Origin: Azonexaceae bacterium
Lineage (GTDB): Bacteria; Pseudomonadota; Gammaproteobacteria; Burkholderiales; Rhodocyclaceae
Direction: 5' to 3'
Assembly (NCBI GenBank): GCA_009469675.1
Contig: SSSZ01000068.1
Coordinates: 1-64,000, forward strand
DNA length: 64,000 nucleotides
Made by a program: the position numbers and the translations under genes. Under the pieces are notes generated by a model. The model did no database searches. It was given only the letters and a program-made list of their open reading frames with translations, and had not been told where the DNA came from. Positions 46,226 through 55,847 of the stretch are shown here, piece after piece (within the stretch, counting starts at the first letter, position 1; each line of letters opens with the position of its first letter).

Positions 46226-47729
46226 ATACGAGGATCGCCCCCGCCCCTGGCGCGGCACCTTCCGGGACTACATCCCGCATGTGGACCCGGAGTACCAGTT
46301 CGCCCGCCACATGGAGAAGCTGATCGCCGCGTTGCAGCGCGTGGCTGACGGGGAATGCACCCGCCTGATCGTCTCCATGCCGCCCCGCCACGGGAAGTCC
46401 CGGACGATCTCCGAACTCTTCCCCGCCTACTACGTCGGGCGCTTCCCCTGGCACAAGGTCATCATCTCCTCGTATGAGGAGGGGTTGGCCGTTGACTTCG
46501 CCGCCTCCGCCCGCGATCAGATCATCTCCCCCGACTACCCTTACTCGGACGTGAAGCCGAAGGGCAAGGCGAAAGGGGACATCGAACTGGACGGCTGGCC
46601 GGGGATGATCTACGCGGCTGGCGTGATGGGCGGGATCGTCGGGCGCGGCGCACATCTCCTGATCGTGGACGATCCGCTCAAAGGGCAGGAGTGGGCCGAT
46701 TCCGCCAAGATGCGCCAGAAGGTCTACGACTGGTTGAAGGGGGACGCGATGCGCCGCCTGGAGAACCAGTTAGCCGACCTGGGGGAATCTGCGGACGGGA
46801 AGCGCAAAGCGGCGGTCGTCATCGTCCACACGCGCTGGCACGACGGCGATCCCGCTGGCCGTCTCCTCGCTGAGATGCGGAACAATCCCGAGGCGGAGGA
46901 GTGGGAGTATCTGAACCTCCCCGCGCTGGCCGAGGATGACGATCCGCTCGGGCGGGAGAAGGGGGACGCGCTCTGGCCCGAACGCTTCTCCCAGAGGGAT
47001 TTGCTGACGATCCGCGCGAACACCCCGCCGCGCATCTGGGGCGCGCAGTACCAGGGGAAGCCGCTGACCGACGAGGCCCGCCTCTTCCCCCAGGATTGGT
47101 TCAACCTCCGCTACGACCTCCGCGTCCTGCCCGCGTTTGAGCAGATCGTCCAGGTGGTTGACAGCGGGTGGAAAACGGGGGTGGACAATTCCTACTCGGT
47201 CTGCGCGACCTGGGGGCGGAGCAAGCTGCACTACTATCTCCTGGACATCTGGCGGGATCGCGTCACCTACCCGACGCTGATCCATCGGCTCCGGGATCAA
47301 TACTTCAAGTGGCACCCCTTCGGCTGCGACGGCCAGTACATCGAGGATGCGGCTTCGGGGACCGGGGCGATCTTCTCCTTGCGCGTGGAACCGGACGACC
47401 GGGGGATGGTCAACGCGATCCCCTTCGACATTGATGGGGTGGGGCAGTACTACTTCGTGGAAAGCGCCTCGCCGTTCTTCATGGCGCAGCGCGTCTTGCT
47501 CCCGCAGTTCGCTCCCTGGCTGGCCGACTGGATCGCGGAGCATGTGAACTACCCCACGGCGGAGAACGACGATCAGCCAGTGACAACGGCGATGGCGTTG
47601 CGTATCCTCTCCGGGGGCCGCACGACGCGGACGGATGACGACGAAGATCTTCGTGCCTTCGGGAAGCCGGGGGCAAGGTCGCCCGAGGGGGGCGACGGCT
47701 TCGGGAAGCGCAGGAGGATCGCCGCATGA
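46122..47729 (+). CDS. terL: Terminase large subunit
   Basis: It encodes 535 residues. The ATPase domain has Walker A MPPRHGKS (86-93) and Walker B HLLIVDDP (178-185). The nuclease domain begins with Asp347 in VVDSGWKTG and has a later acidic ligand in YIEDAASGTGA, as in large terminases. It drives DNA into the prohead and cuts it. The start may be the ATG at 46188 instead, since the first one has only a weak ribosome binding site. It overlaps the portal gene by ATGA. Confidence 0.92.
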   Translation: MSLAASAAPAFATDLPSLLLTMQRSSNPSSASAAKYEDRPRPWRGTFRDYIPHVDPEYQFARHMEKLIAALQRVADGECTRLIVSMPPRHGKSRTISELFPAYYVGRFPWHKVIISSYEEGLAVDFAASARDQIISPDYPYSDVKPKGKAKGDIELDGWPGMIYAAGVMGGIVGRGAHLLIVDDPLKGQEWADSAKMRQKVYDWLKGDAMRRLENQLADLGESADGKRKAAVVIVHTRWHDGDPAGRLLAEMRNNPEAEEWEYLNLPALAEDDDPLGREKGDALWPERFSQRDLLTIRANTPPRIWGAQYQGKPLTDEARLFPQDWFNLRYDLRVLPAFEQIVQVVDSGWKTGVDNSYSVCATWGRSKLHYYLLDIWRDRVTYPTLIHRLRDQYFKWHPFGCDGQYIEDAASGTGAIFSLRVEPDDRGMVNAIPFDIDGVGQYYFVESASPFFMAQRVLLPQFAPWLADWIAEHVNYPTAENDDQPVTTAMALRILSGGRTTRTDDDEDLRAFGKPGARSPEGGDGFGKRRRIAA

Positions 47730-49225
47730 ATCTCCCTTTCACCGATCACATCGCCCGCTACGCCGTCCCGTCAATGCTGGAGATGGACTGGGACTCCCCC
47801 GTCTCCAGGCGCGAACTCTACAGGACGCTCGACCTCTACCGGAACAACACCATCTACGAATCCCTGGGCCTCGCCGCGTTCGACCCCGATCTCGCGGCCA
47901 ACGCCGCGACCGATCTTGTCCGGGGCGTCTACAACCCCGTCGCCGCCATCGTGGACGCGTATCGCAATTACACCCTGGCTGGCTCCCTGGGGCCGAGCGA
48001 CGACGCCGAGGCTGACGTGCATATCGTCCCCGGAGCGAACGCGCAAGGCGGGCTGGAGCAGGCCATCCTCAACATCTGGCGCTGGAGCAACATGGAGATC
48101 GAAAAGCAGATGATCCCCGAGTTCGCCGCCAATCTGGGGGACGCGCTGATCTCCGTGGTGGGGCGTCCCCCAGGGACGGACGGATCGCCGGGGAAGGTGT
48201 GGCTGGATGTCCATCACCCATCGAAGCTCACTGAGGTCAAGACGGACGACCGTGGCAACATCACCTTCGCCCGGATTGACGAAACTCGCTTCCCGGAAAA
48301 GTCGGTGGACGCGGTGATCCGGGAATTGGAGGGACGCCCGACGCTCACGCGCGACCAGAGTTACACCTACACCGCCATCTACACCAAGACCGAGTTCGCG
48401 ACGTTCAAAGACGGGAAGCTCTACGACTACGCCAACGATGTCGCCGGGGAGGGCGGGCGCTGGCAGAACCCCTGGGGCTTCGTCCCCCTCGTACTCATCC
48501 CGCACAAGCGGACGAAAGACACCTGGGGACTCAACGCCTACGCGGACTCGATCTCCGTCATCAACGAAGTCAACCTCGACGCCTCGATCTGCGGCCAGTT
48601 GCTCGGCGTGTGGCTGGCCCCCCAGTGGGTCATCTTCGGCATCGGGGCGGGGCAGACGTTGAAGCGCGACGGCTCCGCCTGGAAGGTAGAGAAGGACGGG
48701 AAGGCGCAAGCCCTGGTGACGAACGTGGACTTCGCCGGGGCCTACGTCCACATCGGGAACATGCTCAAATGGTTAGCCGACCGCCAGCCGGAATTGACCC
48801 TCGCCCGCGTCCGGGAGAAGGGGCTGGAGACGGGCGCGGCGATCCGGGCGATGCTCTTCGACCTGATCCGCCTGATGGAGCTTGCCCAGGACAACTACGA
48901 CGATGGCTTGAAGCGGGCGATCTTCATGGCCCTGACCATCGGGCAGAACGTGGACGGGAACGGGACATCGCTCCCCGGCTTCACGGCTGCGGAGATCGGC
49001 GTCTATTCCCAGGACGATAACCCCTTCGAGTTCAGTTTCGACCGACCGGATATCCTCCCCGTCTCCGAGATCGAAAAGCTCCAGCAGGAGGCGGAGAAAC
49101 AGACGTTGACCAGGGATGTCGGGCTGAACAAGGCGATCAACGACGGGACGACGGCTGGCAACGAGCAGACGGCGGCGGCGGCGCTGGCCTCCCGCCTGCT
49201 GAACGGGGTGGCGAACAATGGCTAA
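47726..49225 (+). CDS. Portal protein
   Basis: It encodes 499 residues, the usual portal size, coupled to terL by ATGA. The helical C-terminal stretch (VREKGLETGAAIRAMLFDLI and onwards) and the central domain with a WGLNAYADSISVINEVN helix are typical of siphovirus portals. As a dodecamer it forms the DNA entry vertex. Called by order and length with moderate sequence support. Confidence 0.82.
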   Translation: MNLPFTDHIARYAVPSMLEMDWDSPVSRRELYRTLDLYRNNTIYESLGLAAFDPDLAANAATDLVRGVYNPVAAIVDAYRNYTLAGSLGPSDDAEADVHIVPGANAQGGLEQAILNIWRWSNMEIEKQMIPEFAANLGDALISVVGRPPGTDGSPGKVWLDVHHPSKLTEVKTDDRGNITFARIDETRFPEKSVDAVIRELEGRPTLTRDQSYTYTAIYTKTEFATFKDGKLYDYANDVAGEGGRWQNPWGFVPLVLIPHKRTKDTWGLNAYADSISVINEVNLDASICGQLLGVWLAPQWVIFGIGAGQTLKRDGSAWKVEKDGKAQALVTNVDFAGAYVHIGNMLKWLADRQPELTLARVREKGLETGAAIRAMLFDLIRLMELAQDNYDDGLKRAIFMALTIGQNVDGNGTSLPGFTAAEIGVYSQDDNPFEFSFDRPDILPVSEIEKLQQEAEKQTLTRDVGLNKAINDGTTAGNEQTAAAALASRLLNGVANNG

Positions 49226-49424
49226 GGTCATCCTGGCGCAAGCCGTCCCCTGCTTCTACGAGGTCCGCTGCGCGGCCTGCGGCGACCCCCTCCCCGCGCC
49301 CGAGACGGAGATGGGCCGCACCGCCTGGACCCCCCAGGAGGCGAAGGGGTATCCCGAGGTTGTCTGCCCCAAGTGCGGGTGCGTCCAGCGGGCGTCCGTC
49401 CCCCTGATCGTCCCCGCAACGTAG
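49218..49424 (+). CDS. Small zinc-ribbon protein in the head operon
   Basis: It encodes 68 residues, overlapping the portal gene by 8 bases. CAAC and CPKC are spaced as a classical zinc ribbon. Similar short ribbons often lie between portal and minor-head genes. Role unknown. Confidence 0.65.
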   Translation: MAKVILAQAVPCFYEVRCAACGDPLPAPETEMGRTAWTPQEAKGYPEVVCPKCGCVQRASVPLIVPAT

Positions 49425-49431
49425 GAGCCGC

Positions 49432-50145
49432 ATGGCCGACATTGACGACCTGATGGAGCAGATCGACGCCGACCTGGATCTCCTCTTCTCCCCCATCGCG
49501 CGGGACATCGAGGCGGAGTTGACGTCTGCCAAGCCGAACATCTCCCGGATCGAGCGCAGGGTCACGGGCAAGCTCGGCACGCTATTCGGCTTCACGGCGG
49601 AGGAGGCGGCGGCGTCCCCCCTGGGGATCTACTTCCGGGGCGCGATCACCGCCGCCCGCGCCCTATCCGGGGAGGGGGGCGGTTCCCTGGAGACGGTGGA
49701 GTTCGGGCAGAGCCGCGCCGAGCGATTGTGGGAGACGGGGAAGCATCTCCGGGAGATGATCACCGCCAACCTCCGCGCGTTCGCCCAGGCGAAGCCGGGG
49801 GGCAAGATCACGAAAGACTCGGTGCGCGACTTCTTCCGCACCTTCCTCACGGTGGACGGTGCGGCCAACAAGATCGGCCTGACCGGGGACCACGGGCTGT
49901 ACGAGGTGCGGCGGCACATGGCATTTGTGGTCCGGGAGGAATACGGCGTGGGGCTGCAAGTCGCAGCCGTGCGGCGTGGGGCGAACATCAAATGGAATCT
50001 GCACCCCAGGCATCCCGCAGTAGACATCTGCGACGAACACGCGAAGCGGGATAACTACGGACTCGGCCCAGGCGTCTACCCCCCTGGGAAGGTGCCGCAG
50101 TTCCCGCCGCACCCCCATTGCCTGTGCGTCTTCACGCTCGTCTGA
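49432..50145 (+). CDS. MuF-like minor head protein
   Basis: It encodes 237 residues. The helical body ends with IKWNLHPRHPAVDICDEHAK and PQFPPHPHCLCVFTLV, the conserved ending of MuF/SPP1 gp7-type minor head proteins. A few copies bind the portal and may be ejected with DNA. GTAGGAG-type ribosome binding site precedes the ATG. Confidence 0.85.
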   Translation: MADIDDLMEQIDADLDLLFSPIARDIEAELTSAKPNISRIERRVTGKLGTLFGFTAEEAAASPLGIYFRGAITAARALSGEGGGSLETVEFGQSRAERLWETGKHLREMITANLRAFAQAKPGGKITKDSVRDFFRTFLTVDGAANKIGLTGDHGLYEVRRHMAFVVREEYGVGLQVAAVRRGANIKWNLHPRHPAVDICDEHAKRDNYGLGPGVYPPGKVPQFPPHPHCLCVFTLV

Positions 50146-50162
50146 CAACGGAGGGACACCCT

Positions 50163-50888
50163 ATGAACGGCCTGGGAGCAGACCGCTACCGCGAGATCGT
50201 GCGCTTCCTGACACCATGGTTCCGCGACCTCCAGGAGAAGATGAACCTTGGCGGTTGGCATATCGAGTTCATCGAAAACCTGGATCGCCTCCCCGACGAG
50301 CAGGGGAGCGGGGGCATCTATCGCTTCATCGGCCAGCGTTCGGCGGAAATCTACCTGGGGGAATGGGCGCTCGGCACGCATTCCCCCTACGAGTTGAAGT
50401 TGACCGTGCTGCACGAAATGGTGCATTGCCACACGCAGCCGATGTGGGAGGAGCATAAGCACCTCTCCCGCCAGCTTGGCGAGTTGATCTGGGGACTCCT
50501 CGGCCCCGCCTACGCGGCGCATGAGGAGAACATCGCGGACGGACTCGCCAACGTCATCGGCCCGCTCCTCCCCGATCCGCCCGACTGGCGTCACCTCCTC
50601 TCCCCGACGATGGAGATCACGGAGTATTCCCAGGAGGGTTTGACGACGACCGACCAGGATGACGGCGGGGGCGAGATCAAGCCAATGGGGATCGTGACGG
50701 AGATCCAGGAAGCCGCGAAAGCGATGCTCGACCCGGACGGGGACGGCAAGCCCGACTACGCCTGGGGGAAGGGCGTCGTGGAAATCCCGCCCGCAATCGC
50801 TGCGGAGGATGTGGCCGACACCTACGCTGAGATGCCCGCAGAGACGCCAGAGGAGGATTCCCCGCGAACGAAGAAACGACGCGCCTGA
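50163..50888 (+). CDS. SprT-like zinc metallopeptidase in the head operon
   Basis: It encodes 241 residues with GGAGGGACACCCT before the ATG. LTVLHEMVHCHT contains HExxH, and a downstream acidic segment (HEENIADGLANVIG) may supply the third ligand. The C-terminal 90 residues are acidic and disordered. In most siphoviruses a serine prohead protease lies between the minor head and scaffold genes. None is seen here, so this metalloenzyme may take that role. Confidence 0.7.
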   Translation: MNGLGADRYREIVRFLTPWFRDLQEKMNLGGWHIEFIENLDRLPDEQGSGGIYRFIGQRSAEIYLGEWALGTHSPYELKLTVLHEMVHCHTQPMWEEHKHLSRQLGELIWGLLGPAYAAHEENIADGLANVIGPLLPDPPDWRHLLSPTMEITEYSQEGLTTTDQDDGGGEIKPMGIVTEIQEAAKAMLDPDGDGKPDYAWGKGVVEIPPAIAAEDVADTYAEMPAETPEEDSPRTKKRRA

Positions 50889-50909
50889 CGCCTGCACGCA
50901 AGCGCAGAA

Positions 50910-50944
50910 TTGACGCTGGTGCGTCGTCTGCTGTAGATTATGCT
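50910..50944 (+). promoter_or_regulatory. Possible promoter before the scaffold gene
   Basis: CTGTAGATTATGCT repeats the leftward-promoter core on the plus strand, with -10 TATGCT at 50939-50944. TTGACG (50910) is 23 bases upstream, too far for a normal -35. It may be an operator or a weak promoter. Confidence 0.35.
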
Positions 50945-51015
50945 CACCGACCAGGGCGGGTGTCTCCCTGGGATGCCGACCGTCTGGCTCAATGACGGGG
51001 ATCAGTGGGGGAAAA

Positions 51016-51726
51016 GTGAAAATCTTCGCTCCGCGCAACTGGCAGCAGGCCGTGATCGCGTTTGAGACGCCTGGGGACAAGTCGGGTGGCGGCGATCCGC
51101 CCAAGACCACGTTCTCCCAGGAGGAACTCAACGCGAAGCTGGCCGAGGAACGTCGCGAAACCGAGCGCCGCGTCAAGCAGAAGTTGAAGGATGAGGACTA
51201 CAAGGACTACGACAGTTTGAAGGCTGCGGCCTCCGAACTGGAGAAGATCAAGGGCGAGTCCGCATCCGAGACGGAGAAGCGCGAGAAGGCTGCGCGGGAA
51301 GCTGCCATCAAGGAACGGGATGAGTATTGGCAGGTCGAGATCGCCAGGGTGCGAAACGAGGCGAACCTGACGCTCATCCAGGCGGAGATCAAGTCCCTGG
51401 GATCGGGTCTCAACTTCCACGACACCGAGGATGCCGTGCTGCGGCTGTCCGACTATGTCAATCTGGAGGAAGAGGTCGCGGGATCGGAGACGGAGATCGG
51501 TTTCGACAAGGACGGCAAGATCGTCGGCGTGGAAGCCGCCTTGAAGAAGTTGGCGAAGGACAAGCCCTACCTGATCAAGACCGCTGCGGCTGGCGGCTCC
51601 AGCAAGACGCCGATCCTGGGGAACGGGGGAGGCGGGGGGAACCAGCAGCAGGAGCGGGAGCGAATCGCGCGGGACACGGCGTCCCAGATGGTCCGCACGG
51701 GGCAAGTCCGCTCCGTCCGTCGTTAG
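51016..51726 (+). CDS. Capsid scaffold protein (probable)
   Basis: It encodes 236 residues from the GTG after GGGGGAAAA. An upstream ATG at 50992 has no ribosome binding site. It has a central coiled coil (about 35-110), an acidic body and a disordered Gly/Gln-rich C-terminal stretch, the composition of scaffolds. It lies directly before the decoration and major capsid genes. Confidence 0.75.
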   Translation: MKIFAPRNWQQAVIAFETPGDKSGGGDPPKTTFSQEELNAKLAEERRETERRVKQKLKDEDYKDYDSLKAAASELEKIKGESASETEKREKAAREAAIKERDEYWQVEIARVRNEANLTLIQAEIKSLGSGLNFHDTEDAVLRLSDYVNLEEEVAGSETEIGFDKDGKIVGVEAALKKLAKDKPYLIKTAAAGGSSKTPILGNGGGGGNQQQERERIARDTASQMVRTGQVRSVRR

Positions 51727-51774
51727 TCCGTCCCGCCCTCCCCTGGGGAGACGGGATAACCTGGAGGGTTCGGC

Positions 51775-52164
51775 ATGGCCGCAATCACTGTGACCACCGC
51801 GAACGCGCGGGTGGTTGACGACATCATTGATCGGCTCACGCTGGAGCCAGCGGTCGCGATCACGGCGGGGCAGGTGATCCGCCCTAATTCGTCCAATAAG
51901 TGGGTACTGGCCCAGGGCAACAACGCGGGGAACGCGACGAACATGTACATCGCCACGCGCTCCGCTGGCCCAGGCGTCGGACTCACTGGCGTCCGCATCG
52001 GGAAGTTCACGGGGATCGACACCGCGATCACCGTTGGCTCCCCCGTCTACGTCTCCGACACGGTTGCCGGGGGGATGGACGACGCGGCACCGACCGTGGC
52101 GGCGGCTGGCCTGATCGGGCGCGTCGTCAAGCCGGGGGTTATGACCGTCCAGTGCCCGCTCTAG
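51775..52164 (+). CDS. Capsid decoration protein (DUF2190-like)
   Basis: It encodes 129 residues with GGAGGGTTCGGC before the ATG. Beta-rich with repeated GxPVYVSDT-like and LIGRVV segments, as in head decoration/stabilisation proteins next to the major capsid gene. Confidence 0.68.
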   Translation: MAAITVTTANARVVDDIIDRLTLEPAVAITAGQVIRPNSSNKWVLAQGNNAGNATNMYIATRSAGPGVGLTGVRIGKFTGIDTAITVGSPVYVSDTVAGGMDDAAPTVAAAGLIGRVVKPGVMTVQCPL

Positions 52165-52219
52165 TACCCTAGAGCCGAGGGAGAAGCGTCCCCGTCAACG
52201 GGGGAAGGAGTACGAGGCG

Positions 52220-53275
52220 ATGCCCAGCCTGTATGGCATCATCGATCAGCGGGACTTGGTGCAGCCAGTTGCCCAGATCACCGAACGGAATCTGGCGGAG
52301 GCGATTGGCTTCTACCTGAATCTCTGGACGGACGCGATGGCGGAGTACACCGCCGAATGGTCCGCAGAGACGACGGAATACCAGCAGCGGTTCTACCTCC
52401 CGACTTCGACGGGCGGCATGGAACTGTCCGACGAATTCGCGCGTGGTCTGGCAACCCGCCGCCCCACGCCGACGTACTTCGACGTTGCGTACCCGCTCGT
52501 CACCTGGGACGACCGGAAGATGTGGACGCAACTCTATCTTGCCCAGGCGGCGGGGACCGACATTGATCGGGATGTTGACGACACGACCGCCCGAGATCGG
52601 TGGACCCTCTTCACCGAGATCCGCAAGGCGATCATGTTCAAGACGAACTACACCTTCAATGACGACAAGTACGGCGCACTCGGCGTCAAGCGGTTGCTGA
52701 ACGGCGACGGCGCGGTCCCCCCGCCCATCGGCACCCACACCTTTGACGGGACGCACAATCACTACCTGGGGACCAACAACGCCACGCTGACCAGCGCGTT
52801 CCTCCGCGATAGCGTCTACCAGCACTTGGCGGAGCATGGCCTCCGGGGGCGCGTCGTCCTGGAGATCGCGGAAAACCTCCAGGACACGGTCGAGGCGATG
52901 ACGGAGTTCTACCCGCGTTCGGATCAGGGCGATCCGAACCTGATCCTGGTGGGGGCCGATGTCCAGTCGAGCGCCCGCGTGCAGCATCCCCGCGCCATCG
53001 GTCGCATCCACAACATGGAGGTCCGGGTAGACGAGTTCATGCCGGACAACTATGGGCTGGCGACCGACGTTGCGGCAGAGCCGCCCATCGCCGCCCGTGT
53101 GGACGTGCAGCCCGAGTTGCGCGGCCTCCGCATGGTGCAGGATTCTCCGAACGACAACTACCCGCTGCGGAACGCCTTTTTCCAGCGGCGGATCGGCTTC
53201 GGTATCCGCAATCGGCTGAACGGCGTGGCTTTCCAGGTCGTCGCCTCGGCCACGTATACCGACCCGACTCTGTAG
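52220..53275 (+). CDS. Major capsid protein
   Basis: It encodes 351 residues, with GGAAGGAGTACGAGGCG before the ATG. The length, the position after scaffold and decoration genes, and segments such as WTLFTEIRKAIMFKTNYTF and FFQRRIGFGIRNRLNGVAF near the C-terminus fit HK97-fold capsid proteins. No processed N-terminal scaffold arm is evident, consistent with a separate scaffold gene. Confidence 0.82.
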   Translation: MPSLYGIIDQRDLVQPVAQITERNLAEAIGFYLNLWTDAMAEYTAEWSAETTEYQQRFYLPTSTGGMELSDEFARGLATRRPTPTYFDVAYPLVTWDDRKMWTQLYLAQAAGTDIDRDVDDTTARDRWTLFTEIRKAIMFKTNYTFNDDKYGALGVKRLLNGDGAVPPPIGTHTFDGTHNHYLGTNNATLTSAFLRDSVYQHLAEHGLRGRVVLEIAENLQDTVEAMTEFYPRSDQGDPNLILVGADVQSSARVQHPRAIGRIHNMEVRVDEFMPDNYGLATDVAAEPPIAARVDVQPELRGLRMVQDSPNDNYPLRNAFFQRRIGFGIRNRLNGVAFQVVASATYTDPTL

Positions 53276-53329
53276 CCTAACCCCGGCGTCCCCAGGGAAA
53301 CAGGGGGATAGCCAGAGAGGAGCCACACG

Positions 53330-53932
53330 ATGAGCATGGCAAACTTCCGGGAGCGGTTGCGGGGTGATCGCAACTTCCGCGACCGTTTCCTGGAGGAAGT
53401 GCTGATCATGATCGCGGTGCAGAGCGGCATGGTCAACCCGGAGACGGGGGAACTTGCCGACGACCGGATGCAGCGCCGCGTCACTCAGCCGCGCGTCGTC
53501 ATCGCGGGACGCCCGCTGCGCCACTACTACGGCCAGTCCGAGGAGAGCCTTGATCGGATGGGGCTGACGGAGGAGCAGAAGGATCAGGTGCGCCAGTACC
53601 TCAACCTGGGCGACGCCTCCGAGCAGCAGCACGTCGCGCTCGGCTACAACTGGCCCGCCGAAGCGCCCGCGCCCCCGTCCGACATCCCGCTGGCCGACGA
53701 TGAGGGGCGAGAGCATCCCTCCCTGGCGGCGTGGCGGGAGTCCCAGGCCAGCCAGCCCGCCGAACCGCAGGCTCCCTCCGAGGGGGAGAAGGGGGGCAAG
53801 GCGGAGGATGCCCCGCCCGCGCCGGAAGTGGTCGCGGCCCGGAGCGCCACCCCGGACAATCCGAACGGGGAGGGGGCGAACGATCCGCCGAAGGAGCCGG
53901 AAACGGACCCCAAGTCCAAGTCCCGGAAGTAG
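53330..53932 (+). CDS. Head protein with disordered acidic tail
   Basis: It encodes 200 residues after a GAGAGGAG ribosome binding site. Residues 1-110 are helical. From 110 on the chain is Pro/Glu/Ala/Lys-rich and disordered. Located between capsid and connector genes, it may be a minor head component. No family recognised. Confidence 0.6.
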   Translation: MSMANFRERLRGDRNFRDRFLEEVLIMIAVQSGMVNPETGELADDRMQRRVTQPRVVIAGRPLRHYYGQSEESLDRMGLTEEQKDQVRQYLNLGDASEQQHVALGYNWPAEAPAPPSDIPLADDEGREHPSLAAWRESQASQPAEPQAPSEGEKGGKAEDAPPAPEVVAARSATPDNPNGEGANDPPKEPETDPKSKSRK

Positions 53933-53941
53933 GGTAGCCGC

Positions 53942-54358
53942 ATGGTGATGATCGCCACGCTCGGTGACTACGAGACGTTCAACCGGGAAACGGTCCCGGA
54001 GGAGTTGCGGGAGCATGTGCTGACCGCGCTCCAGAACGCCGAGGATGACATCGAGCGGTCGGTCGGTCGGATCTTCTACCACGACGCCCCGGACGGGATC
54101 GCGGGGCGAGACTGGCGGCGGCTGGCCGCGTATCGCGCCAAGGAATACATCGCCACGACGGAGGCGGTGTTCAAGCAGCGGGCGATGACGCCATTCCAGT
54201 CGGAGACGTTGGGGAAGTGGAGCTACACGCTGCGCTCCCCCGACAGCGACATCACGGCCAACCCGCGCTTCGCGGAGATCATCCGGCACTACGGCGGGAT
54301 GCGCTTCGTCGGCGTCTCCTATCGTTCGGCGGGGCCGTCGCGGTCGGAGTACGAATGA
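53942..54358 (+). CDS. Head-tail connector, adaptor type
   Basis: It encodes 138 residues. The helical N-terminal 75 residues and the position after the capsid genes fit the gp6/gp15-type adaptor ring that sits under the portal. Overlaps the next gene by ATGA. Confidence 0.7.
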   Translation: MVMIATLGDYETFNRETVPEELREHVLTALQNAEDDIERSVGRIFYHDAPDGIAGRDWRRLAAYRAKEYIATTEAVFKQRAMTPFQSETLGKWSYTLRSPDSDITANPRFAEIIRHYGGMRFVGVSYRSAGPSRSEYE

Positions 54359-54681
54359 TCGATCATCTCCTGGACGGGGAAGCGACGTTGCTGCGGCGGG
54401 CGCAGACGGGGACGGATCGGCTCAACCGACCGACCTACGCCTTCCTCCCGGCTGGCACCGTCCGCGTCCATCGCCAGAAGGGGAGCGGGCGCGAGTTCCC
54501 GACGACCGCTGGCAAGACGGAGGTGGCGGAGTGGAGTTTCTTCGCCTCCCCAGGGCGGGAGATATCCCGTTTTGACCGCTTCATCTTCCGGGGGGACACC
54601 TACGATCTCCTCTCGGTCGAACCCATCGATCCTCCGGGGCAGGGGGTGTCGCACTACGAGATCCAGGCGAAGGTCGTCTGA
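54355..54681 (+). CDS. Head-closure / stopper protein
   Basis: It encodes 108 residues. The short beta-barrel pattern (VRVHRQKGSGREF, FDRFIFRGDTYDLLSVEPID) is that of the SPP1 gp16/HK97 stopper family, and gene order agrees. One base overlaps the next start. Confidence 0.75.
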   Translation: MIDHLLDGEATLLRRAQTGTDRLNRPTYAFLPAGTVRVHRQKGSGREFPTTAGKTEVAEWSFFASPGREISRFDRFIFRGDTYDLLSVEPIDPPGQGVSHYEIQAKVV

Positions 54682-55082
54682 TGGCGCAAGTGGTCTGGAA
54701 GCAGGCGGAGTACGAGGCGCACATCCGTTCGGAATGGCTCAGGGGCTTGACCGAACTGGGGCGCGAAGCCAAAGCCTACGTCCAGAGCCTCACCCCCTAC
54801 AGGACGGGATTCGCCCGCCGCTCTGTCTGGTTCGCGGTCGTTGACGAGTCCGGGCGACAGGTCGCGGGCGACACGGTTGACGGGAACGGGCAACGCGTCG
54901 TGATCCCCCACATGGCCGGGGGCCAGGGGTTGCGGCTAATCGTCGGGGCGAACGCTCCCTACTACATCTGGATCGAAATCGGGACGCGGGGGCGTCCGGG
55001 CAAGGCGGCACTGGCACGCGGCAACGACTTCATCGCGCGGGAGATCCAGCGCAAGCTAGCGGAGGCGAAGGTCCGACGATGA
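54681..55082 (+). CDS. HK97 gp10-like tail/neck protein
   Basis: It encodes 133 residues. TGFARRSVWF and YYIWIEIGTRGRPG match the HK97 gp10 family, small tail-completion proteins found between stopper and terminator. Overlaps the next gene by ATGA. Confidence 0.82.
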   Translation: MAQVVWKQAEYEAHIRSEWLRGLTELGREAKAYVQSLTPYRTGFARRSVWFAVVDESGRQVAGDTVDGNGQRVVIPHMAGGQGLRLIVGANAPYYIWIEIGTRGRPGKAALARGNDFIAREIQRKLAEAKVRR

Positions 55083-55486
55083 ACGAACTGGAAGCCGGGA
55101 TCGCGCTCCTCTCCTCCCGCTGTCCCTCCGTCCGCTTCGTCGGCACGGTGGAGACGGACGAAGAGGCCGATGCTGTGTTCGGTTCCGGCGATGCCGTCTG
55201 CATCGTGGACCTTGCCGGGGAGGGGACGCCCCTCCAGGGGGCGGCACTCTGGCAACGCTACACGCTGCGCTTCTACGGCGCGGGCGATCTGGCGATGCTG
55301 GACGCGCACCGCGCCGCACGGGTGGCGATGTTCCATCCCGTCTGGACCTCCCTCCCCCTCCCCCCGGAAGAGGTGGGGGATCGGCTCGTCACCCTGGCAA
55401 TCGTCAACGGGGCGACGGGGCCGCTGCCCGAGTCGGACGGACGGCGCGTGCTGATGGCGTCCGCGTCCATGAAGTTTAGCTACTGA
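55079..55486 (+). CDS. Tail terminator protein (probable)
   Basis: It encodes 135 residues with alternating helix and strand (ALWQRYTLRFYGAGDLAMLD) as in gpU-like tail terminators. Position directly after the gp10-like gene and before the tail-tube genes supports it. Confidence 0.7.
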   Translation: MNELEAGIALLSSRCPSVRFVGTVETDEEADAVFGSGDAVCIVDLAGEGTPLQGAALWQRYTLRFYGAGDLAMLDAHRAARVAMFHPVWTSLPLPPEEVGDRLVTLAIVNGATGPLPESDGRRVLMASASMKFSY

Positions 55487-55499
55487 GGAGGGACACCCG

Positions 55500-55847
55500 A
55501 TGGCCCGCACCGAAGTCACCCCGCAGCGCATCGGCTACACGGCGGCGGCTCCGACGTTCGCCGCTGTGGATAACGTCAACGGAATGCAGTTCCGCAATTC
55601 CGGCAAGTCCATCGTGTATGTCAAGAACGGTGGCGTGGGATCGATCAACGTGACGGTCCCGACGCCGGGGACGGTAGACGGCCTCGCCCTCCCCGATAAG
55701 GTTGTGGCCGTCCCGAACGGCGGGGAGCGGGCGTTCTCTCTCCGCAAGGTTTCCACCTATCAGCAGTCGGACGGCTTCACCCAGTTGGATTTCTCCGGGG
55801 GAACGTCGGTCACGATTGCTATCCTGGAAGGAGGCGGTGAATCGTGA
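55500..55847 (+). CDS. Small beta protein in the tail operon
   Basis: It encodes 115 residues with GGAGGGACACCCG before the ATG, the same leader as at 50163. It looks like a small jelly-roll or Ig-like fold, possibly decorating capsid or tail. No definite family. Confidence 0.62.
   Translation: MARTEVTPQRIGYTAAAPTFAAVDNVNGMQFRNSGKSIVYVKNGGVGSINVTVPTPGTVDGLALPDKVVAVPNGGERAFSLRKVSTYQQSDGFTQLDFSGGTSVTIAILEGGGES

Noticed and set aside
52169-54289. A 706-codon open frame on the minus strand
   Set aside because: It lies exactly opposite the capsid and connector genes, has no ribosome binding site, is Arg/Val/Gly-rich, and arises from third-position G/C bias.
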